10,539 nucleotides of DNA, taken from positions 1 through 10,539 of the forward strand of contig CAKPAV010000038.1 in the NCBI GenBank assembly GCA_934133115.1. Direction: 5' to 3'. The notes below the pieces were generated by a model that worked only from the letters and a program-made list of their open reading frames with translations, was not told the DNA's origin and made no database searches. Position numbers and translations under genes: made by a program. The stretch is from an uncultured Bacilli bacterium (GTDB lineage: Bacteria; Bacillota_I; Bacilli_A; RFN20; CAG-826). Shown piece after piece: positions 6,680 to 10,539 of this stretch. The first letter of the stretch is position 1. Every line of letters begins with the position of its first letter.

Positions 6680-8554
6680 CTATTTAGTTATTAAGCGGAA
6701 AGAAATTTTATATGTATAGACATAACCTAAGCTTGCTTTGCCATCTGAAACACTTTGTTGGATACATGCTTGTAATGTAATTACATAATGTTCAGCTACT
6801 GTTACATTTGTTTCTTCGTCAACTCCCTCAGGAATTAAACTTGCTGTTAATTTTGTTGTAACTGCTGAATTTGCTTTCTTAGAATTTTTATAGATTTTTC
6901 TAATATTTCTAATAACACTTGTGTCTAACAAAGAAATTTCAGGTTCGTTTCCTTCGCTATATGGAGTTGTTACTTTTCCATTAGAATATCTACTAGTTCC
7001 ATAGAATTGTTGAATTTGATAATTATTACCATCTTTATTGAATTGTTGTATAACAGCACTTTCAGCATAAATACTATTGCTATCATCTGTTCCAGTTTGA
7101 CTTAAATAAGTAACAGAAACATTATCATTGTATAAAGTAGTATCTGATAAAGATCCTTCTTCATATGTTTTAGAAGAAAGTTTTTGACTATAATTATATT
7201 CTCTTACCACACCTGTAGGTTCGTTAAATTCCGCAGCAATAATTGTATCATTAACTTGTTCAAGTAAAGATTCTGCTTCATCGTGTTTATTTCCATTTTC
7301 AACATTAGGAACTAAAGTACCATTATCATAGTATTTATTGTAATCGAATATTACTTTATCATTATCTGTCTCTTGATATTCGCCAATGCTATCATAGCCA
7401 TAACTAAATACCATTGCATAAGATTGTAATAATTCGCCATAATATGTAAATTCAAAACTATAGCCGTATTTTAATAAGCGATTACTAGAATCTAGTTGAG
7501 CATATATTGTTTGAACAACACCTTGTCCAGCATATTGAGTTCCTTCTTCATAGTAAAGATTTTGATTATATTGAAGAGTAATATTTCCAGCTTCATCTTT
7601 TGAAGAACTATACCATTCACTATTTTTATCAAACACTAGATTTCCATCAGAATCAACAGCTTCATAATTACTTTTTGAAAGAATTTCAGTGAAGTTAGAT
7701 CTCATTTGAAAATTAAAATAATCTTTTACTGGTGTTTTATCTACGTTTTTATCTAAAATACGATAATTGTTAGGTACAGAATATTTTTCTCCATCTTTAA
7801 GTTCTGGTTCACTTTCCCCATCTTTTGGTAACTCATGGACTATTTGAACAAAGTAATTTACACCATCAATATCACGATTATTAATAAATCCTTTGTTCTT
7901 TGTGGTTTGCTCTTCGTGATTTTCATATGTTTCATCCGTGGCAACTAATGAAGTTGTACTACTATTTTGTGTAACTACATCATTATCATAAATGTTATAA
8001 GTCATATCAATTGTTGATGACTTATATCCTGCATCTATTTCAAAATAAACATACTCATAATCCTCATCAGCATGGATTGTCATAGATGTATTATCTTTAA
8101 CAGCACTACCCAAAGTAGAAGATAAAGCAAAGAATTGTTCTTCGTTTAATACACCTTCAAATTGTGGCTTTTCTCCACTAGAAGAAGAATCGCCTTTTTT
8201 TGGTATATATACTTGTTTTGACACATCTTTCTTTTTTAATTGTTTCTTGCTAGATGTTTGTGATTGCGTTGATGAATTTTGTAGTTCAGCATAATCATCA
8301 GGATTAAATAATTGAATATTATTATCTCCAGAATTCCCACGATTGTAATAACTATAACTACTTACTTGTCTTCTTTTAGCATATTCTTCCCAATCGTATT
8401 GCGCTGAAACATTTTCTTCTATTGATAACACTTTTAATCCTTTTACTTCTTCTTTTTCTTTTAAAGTACCGGTATTGTTTGATGTTCCATTGTCACAACC
8501 AACAATCATAGCAGCGATTAAAGCAAAAGGTAAAATCATTGCTCTTTTTTTCAT
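6680..8554 (-). CDS. Lipoprotein of unknown function
   Basis: A 624-aa secreted, membrane-anchored protein that I do not recognise. The signal peptide MKKRAMILPFALIAAMIVGC ends in a lipobox (IVGC), so Cys20 should be lipidated and the rest exposed outside the cell. A Ser/Thr/Lys/Gln-rich low-complexity linker covers about residues 75-130. The remainder is rich in Tyr, Asn, Ser, Asp and alternating polar/hydrophobic stretches that suggest beta-structure. Two regions share short matches (YDNDVV...DGVNYFVQ and YNDNVSV...DGNNYQIQ), hinting at a duplicated domain; a LolA/LppX-like fold is possible but speculative. No enzyme motif is seen. The start is chosen at 8554: AGAAGGAGGAAG lies just upstream and the signal peptide begins there, whereas the longer frame's TTG at 8635 is the -35 box. 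It has its own promoter and terminator, so it is probably monocistronic. Confidence 0.85.
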   Translation of the reverse strand: MKKRAMILPFALIAAMIVGCDNGTSNNTGTLKEKEEVKGLKVLSIEENVSAQYDWEEYAKRRQVSSYSYYNRGNSGDNNIQLFNPDDYAELQNSSTQSQTSSKKQLKKKDVSKQVYIPKKGDSSSSGEKPQFEGVLNEEQFFALSSTLGSAVKDNTSMTIHADEDYEYVYFEIDAGYKSSTIDMTYNIYDNDVVTQNSSTTSLVATDETYENHEEQTTKNKGFINNRDIDGVNYFVQIVHELPKDGESEPELKDGEKYSVPNNYRILDKNVDKTPVKDYFNFQMRSNFTEILSKSNYEAVDSDGNLVFDKNSEWYSSSKDEAGNITLQYNQNLYYEEGTQYAGQGVVQTIYAQLDSSNRLLKYGYSFEFTYYGELLQSYAMVFSYGYDSIGEYQETDNDKVIFDYNKYYDNGTLVPNVENGNKHDEAESLLEQVNDTIIAAEFNEPTGVVREYNYSQKLSSKTYEEGSLSDTTLYNDNVSVTYLSQTGTDDSNSIYAESAVIQQFNKDGNNYQIQQFYGTSRYSNGKVTTPYSEGNEPEISLLDTSVIRNIRKIYKNSKKANSAVTTKLTASLIPEGVDEETNVTVAEHYVITLQACIQQSVSDGKASLGYVYTYKISFRLITK

Positions 8555-8577
8555 AATACTTCCTCCTTCTAAATCAC

Positions 8578-8596
8578 ATATTTGGAAAACAAATAT
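8578..8596 (-). other. Stem-loop in the lipoprotein mRNA leader
   Basis: A perfect 7-bp inverted repeat (ATATTTG at 8578-8584, CAAATAT at 8590-8596) with a 5-nt loop falls a few bases after the predicted transcription start and about 10 bases before the Shine-Dalgarno. It could stabilise the 5' end of the mRNA or be a protein site. It is AT-rich, so the pairing is weak. Confidence 0.4.
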
Positions 8597-8604
8597 TGTA
8601 TATG

Positions 8605-8621
8605 AAATAATACTATTATTT
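8605..8621. promoter_or_regulatory. 17-bp palindrome overlapping the lipoprotein -10 box
   Basis: AAATAATA, a central C, then TATTATTT form a perfect palindrome that covers the -10 hexamer (8607-8612). Its place would suit a repressor operator. All arm bases are A or T, so a chance origin in this AT-rich DNA is possible. Confidence 0.3.
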
Positions 8622-8635
8622 CTGACTAATGTCAA
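8607..8635 (-). promoter_or_regulatory. Promoter of the lipoprotein gene
   Basis: A consensus TTGACA (8630-8635), an exact 17-bp spacer and TATTAT (8607-8612) on the minus strand. The predicted start is near 8600, giving a leader of about 45 nt with AAGGAGGA before the ATG at 8554. This is the best -35 in the window and suggests strong basal expression. Confidence 0.8.
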
Positions 8636-8686
8636 ACCATTTTTGCCGGTTGCATGACTTATTTTTTTAGTTGCTTGTTAGTTGGC

Positions 8687-9028
8687 TCAATAAGTTATAG
8701 TTGCCTGCTCATTACTATTTATAACAATTAGATAAGATTTGTCAGTGTTTTTTATTGTAAGATGAACTGGCTCTTGTTCTAAATCAAATATATCGAAAGC
8801 CAAAACAATAAAATGTTTTATTGTTCCATTAATATTGTCTCCATAATAAGTTGTTATATCGTTAGCAGTTCTTTTCTTCAAAGAAACGCCATCAACAGTT
8901 ATTGTATCAACCTTAACTTTTACTTTAGGAGTAGATGAAAATATAGTTAGAAATAATATGATTCCCAATACACTTAAGATAGATATTGTTAATGCTGTTA
9001 TGTTAATAATTTTTGTTGCTTTTTTCAT
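8687..9028 (-). CDS. Small single-pass membrane protein of unknown function
   Basis: A 113-aa protein I do not recognise. A short basic N-terminus (MKKATK) is followed by one hydrophobic helix at about 8-31, then about 80 polar residues probably outside the cell, with a KVKVKVDTITVDG stretch and several predicted strands. The helix could alternatively be an uncleaved signal anchor; there is no lipobox. I prefer the ATG at 9028, with GGTGA 5 nt upstream, over the ATG four codons earlier at 9040, which has no ribosome-binding site. It begins 39 bases after the tadA stop with no clear promoter, so it is probably co-transcribed with tadA. No terminator is obvious between its TGA and the lipoprotein promoter. 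The adjacent lipoprotein suggests, but does not prove, a shared surface role. Confidence 0.72.
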   Translation of the reverse strand: MKKATKIINITALTISILSVLGIILFLTIFSSTPKVKVKVDTITVDGVSLKKRTANDITTYYGDNINGTIKHFIVLAFDIFDLEQEPVHLTIKNTDKSYLIVINSNEQATITY

Positions 9029-9067
9029 TAAATTCACCATTTTTATTTTGACATAAAAATAGTTAAT

Positions 9068-9526
9068 TTATTCTTTATGCCTTTTTAATTTAAAAAAATC
9101 TTTTAAAATGGCACTTGCCTCATTTTCTAATACACCACTTGTTACTTCTGGTTTGTGATTTATTCCTTTTAGTTCAAACAAATTAAAAGATGATCCTATT
9201 GCGCCGCCCTTAATATCTTTAGCACCATATACCACTCTTTTTATTCTTGACCACATTATTGCTCCTGCGCACATCGAACAAGGTTCTAGTGTCACATATA
9301 ATGTACAATCTATTAGTCTCCAAGATTTCAATTTCTTACTAGCTTTTTTGATGGCAATGATTTCAGCGTGTCCCGTAGGGTCTTGTTTAGTTTCACGTAA
9401 ATTATGTCCACGTGCAATAATTTTATCATCTTTAACAAGTACTGCTCCTACTGGAACTTCATCAAGTTCAAAAGATTTACAAGCTTCTTTTAAAGCAACT
9501 TTCATAAATTTCTCGTCTTTTTCCAT
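9068..9526 (-). CDS. tadA: tRNA-specific adenosine deaminase
   Basis: A 152-aa complete cytosolic enzyme that deaminates adenosine 34 to inosine in the tRNA-Arg(ACG) anticodon, allowing decoding of CGU, CGC and CGA. It shows the zinc cytidine/deoxycytidylate-deaminase motifs: TGHAE with zinc-binding H53 and proton-shuttle E55, and EPCSMC with zinc-binding C83 and C86, plus the N-terminal VPVGAVLV stretch and the C-terminal GVLENEAS..LKDFF helix of bacterial TadA. I place the start at 9526, which has GGTGGTGA five bases upstream. The longer frame's ATG at 9556 lies within the SRP RNA and would add ten residues not expected in the family. The Shine-Dalgarno directly follows the U-tract of the SRP RNA, so tadA may rely on read-through from that gene or from serS. 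The tadA-SRP RNA-serS neighbourhood is conserved in Firmicutes. Confidence 0.96.
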   Translation of the reverse strand: MEKDEKFMKVALKEACKSFELDEVPVGAVLVKDDKIIARGHNLRETKQDPTGHAEIIAIKKASKKLKSWRLIDCTLYVTLEPCSMCAGAIMWSRIKRVVYGAKDIKGGAIGSSFNLFELKGINHKPEVTSGVLENEASAILKDFFKLKRHKE

Positions 9527-9539
9527 ATGTTTCACCACC

Positions 9540-9624
9540 AAAAAACCATTGCACATGAGAAAGACGCTTATGGCTGCTACGTTCCCGTCCTGACCAGGTT
9601 CACACTTTGCTCATCGCAATGGCA
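9540..9624 (-). ncRNA. ffs: Small signal recognition particle RNA (4.5S-like scRNA)
   Basis: This RNA binds Ffh and directs nascent membrane and secreted proteins to the translocon. The minus strand carries the domain IV signature: GGTCAGGACGGGAACGTAGC, in which CAGGA and AGCAG form the symmetric loop and a GGAA tetraloop is closed by ACG/CGT. The ends pair as in a single long hairpin: GCCATTGC (9616-9623) with GCAATGG (9546-9552), ATGAG with CTCAT, and AAAG with CTTT. There is no Alu domain, so it is the short form of about 80-85 nt. A six-T run (9540-9545) directly after the closing stem acts as its terminator. Exact ends are estimated from the promoter and the stem. Confidence 0.93.
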
Positions 9625-9629
9625 CTATT

Positions 9630-9638
9630 ATTATAGCA
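9630..9638 (-). promoter_or_regulatory. Extended -10 promoter of the SRP RNA gene
   Basis: The minus strand reads TGCTATAAT: a consensus -10 at 9630-9635 with the TGn extension at 9636-9638. A possible -35, TTGCAT, lies 19 bp upstream. The predicted start falls at about 9623-9624, matching the first base pair of the SRP RNA hairpin. Confidence 0.78.
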
Positions 9639-9680
9639 TAGTTTTATCGCATAAATGCAATATTTTTTTATTTTTTAGCC

Positions 9681-9718
9681 AAAAAAAGATAGAACGAACA
9701 AAAATCATTCTATCTTTT
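9681..9718 (-). terminator. Rho-independent terminator of serS
   Basis: An 11-bp inverted repeat (AAAAGATAGAA at 9684-9694, TTCTATCTTTT at 9708-9718) with a 13-nt loop, followed by seven T on the minus strand. It begins 16 bases after the serS stop codon. Confidence 0.85.
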
Positions 9719-9734
9719 ATTATCTATTATCAAT

Positions 9735-10538
9735 TTATTTTTTCTTTGGATACAACACTTTTATTCCGCCCATGAAAGGAACTAAAGCATCAGGAATAAT
9801 AACTGATCCATCTTTTTGTTGATTTTGTTCAAGTAATGCTGGGAACAAACGAGATGTTGCTAATCCAGAAGCATTTAAAGTATGACAAAATTTTGTTTTT
9901 CCTGTTTCTTTATCACGGTATCTAATCATACCTCTACGAGCTTGATAATCTCTAGCATTTGAAGCGGAAGATACTTCTTTATAAATTCCCATAGATGGAA
10001 TCCAAATCTCAACATCATATGTTCTAGCCATTGAGTGAGAGCAATCTGCTGCTGCTAATTTAGAAATTTGGAAATGTAATCCTAAACCTTCTACTAATTT
10101 AGCGGCTTTATTAACTAATTCTTCAAAAGCTTTGTCAGATCCTTCTTCTGTTGTATATTGAACCATTTCTACTTTATCAAATTGATAACCACGAATCATA
10201 CCTCTTTCTTCAGTACGATAACTACCAGCTTCACAACGATAGCAAGGGGTATAAGCAAAATATTTCTTTGGTAATTCTTCTTCTGACAAAATTTCTTTAC
10301 GATGCAAATTTACTAAAGCAGTTTCCGCAGTTGGAAGCATAAATTTATCTTGCCCCTCAAGCCAGAAAACATCTTCTTTAAATTTTGGAAATTGACCCGC
10401 TGTATAACCACTTTCTTCATTTAATAAATGTGGTGGTAAAATCATTGTATATCCATCTTTTAAGTGGGTGGTAATGAAATAATTAATTAACGCCCATTCT
10501 AATTGAGCGCCTAATCCAGTATAAATCCATGTTCCACG
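9735..10538 (-). CDS. serS: Seryl-tRNA synthetase, C-terminal part
   Basis: This class II synthetase charges tRNA-Ser with serine. The frame is open to the right window edge and shows 267 residues of the catalytic domain; the N-terminal tRNA-binding coiled coil is outside. Visible parts in order: the helix after motif 1 (GAQLEWALINYF), LPTAET in the serine and ATP region, motif 2 with YRCEAGS and R-G-M-I-R-GYQF-D-K-V-E, the KEVSSASNARDYQARR segment, and motif 3 ASGLATSRLFPALLEQ. The residues differ somewhat from the common sequence (GRDTRGLIRxHQF in motif 2, TLNGSGLAxGR in motif 3), but the key motif arginines and glutamates remain, so it should be active. A shorter start at the ATG at 10445 is rejected because conserved SerRS sequence continues upstream of it. 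Its own terminator follows. Confidence 0.95.
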   Translation of the reverse strand, partial: RGTWIYTGLGAQLEWALINYFITTHLKDGYTMILPPHLLNEESGYTAGQFPKFKEDVFWLEGQDKFMLPTAETALVNLHRKEILSEEELPKKYFAYTPCYRCEAGSYRTEERGMIRGYQFDKVEMVQYTTEEGSDKAFEELVNKAAKLVEGLGLHFQISKLAAADCSHSMARTYDVEIWIPSMGIYKEVSSASNARDYQARRGMIRYRDKETGKTKFCHTLNASGLATSRLFPALLEQNQQKDGSVIIPDALVPFMGGIKVLYPKKK

Positions 10539-10539
10539 T

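Noticed and set aside
8555..8635. A longer lipoprotein frame starting with TTG at 8635
   Set aside because: The TTG belongs to the TTGACA promoter box; the signal peptide and AGAAGGAGGAAG both mark 8554 as the start.
8636..8686. A terminator after the 113-aa gene
   Set aside because: There is a T-run on the plus strand and a repeated TTAGTTG, but these are direct repeats and do not form a stem.
9039..9060. Inverted repeat ATTTTTAT/ATAAAAAT between tadA and the 113-aa gene
   Set aside because: It has only A-T pairs and no following T-run, so it would be a very weak hairpin; I do not call it a terminator.
9527..9556. A ten-residue N-terminal extension of TadA
   Set aside because: It is encoded by the 3' arm and U-tract of the SRP RNA, and the good Shine-Dalgarno lies after it.

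Overview
The window is visibly AT-rich and every supported gene lies on the minus strand, so transcription runs from high to low coordinates. The conserved block serS, small SRP RNA and tadA, strong AGGAGG-type Shine-Dalgarno sites, and compact extended -10 or TTGACA/TATAAT-like promoters point to a low-GC Firmicute (Bacilli, Erysipelotrichia or a related uncultured gut lineage). UGA is used as a stop (psuG and the 113-aa gene end in TGA) and the Trp codons I checked are TGG. This is therefore not a Mycoplasma-type code.

In transcription order: (1) 10538-9735 is the C-terminal part of seryl-tRNA synthetase, cut by the window edge and closed by a clear rho-independent terminator. (2) 9624-9540 is the small (Alu-less) SRP RNA gene with its own extended -10 promoter. 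Its 3' U-tract runs straight into the Shine-Dalgarno of tadA (9526-9068), the tRNA adenosine deaminase. (3) Next come a 113-aa single-pass membrane protein of unknown function (9028-8687) and, from its own good promoter, a 624-aa lipoprotein of unknown function (8554-6680) that ends at a strong hairpin terminator. (4) From a promoter at 6628-6599 comes a tightly packed operon: a CtpE/YoaB-like P-type cation ATPase (6577-4091), the pseudouridine-5'-phosphate glycosidase psuG (8-bp overlap) and a TetR-family regulator (4-bp ATGA overlap). (5) An extended -10 promoter then drives a membrane protein that looks like an M50/site-2 protease whose HExxH motif has become YExxH (2595-1477). (6) After a terminator that almost touches its start codon comes the N-terminal 467 residues of a second P-type ATPase, of the Ca2+ (PacL/SERCA-like, PEGLP) class, cut by the left edge.

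Functionally the right end is core translation and protein-targeting machinery. The middle is cell-surface material of unknown role. The left is ion transport plus nucleoside salvage and a probable local regulator. I see no mobile elements, CRISPR array or tRNA, and no gene-free stretch over 300 bases. I did not find a convincing new multi-gene system. The most unusual items are the ATPase-psuG-tetR operon, the apparently inactive protease-like protein, and two places where a terminator hairpin abuts the translation start of the next gene.
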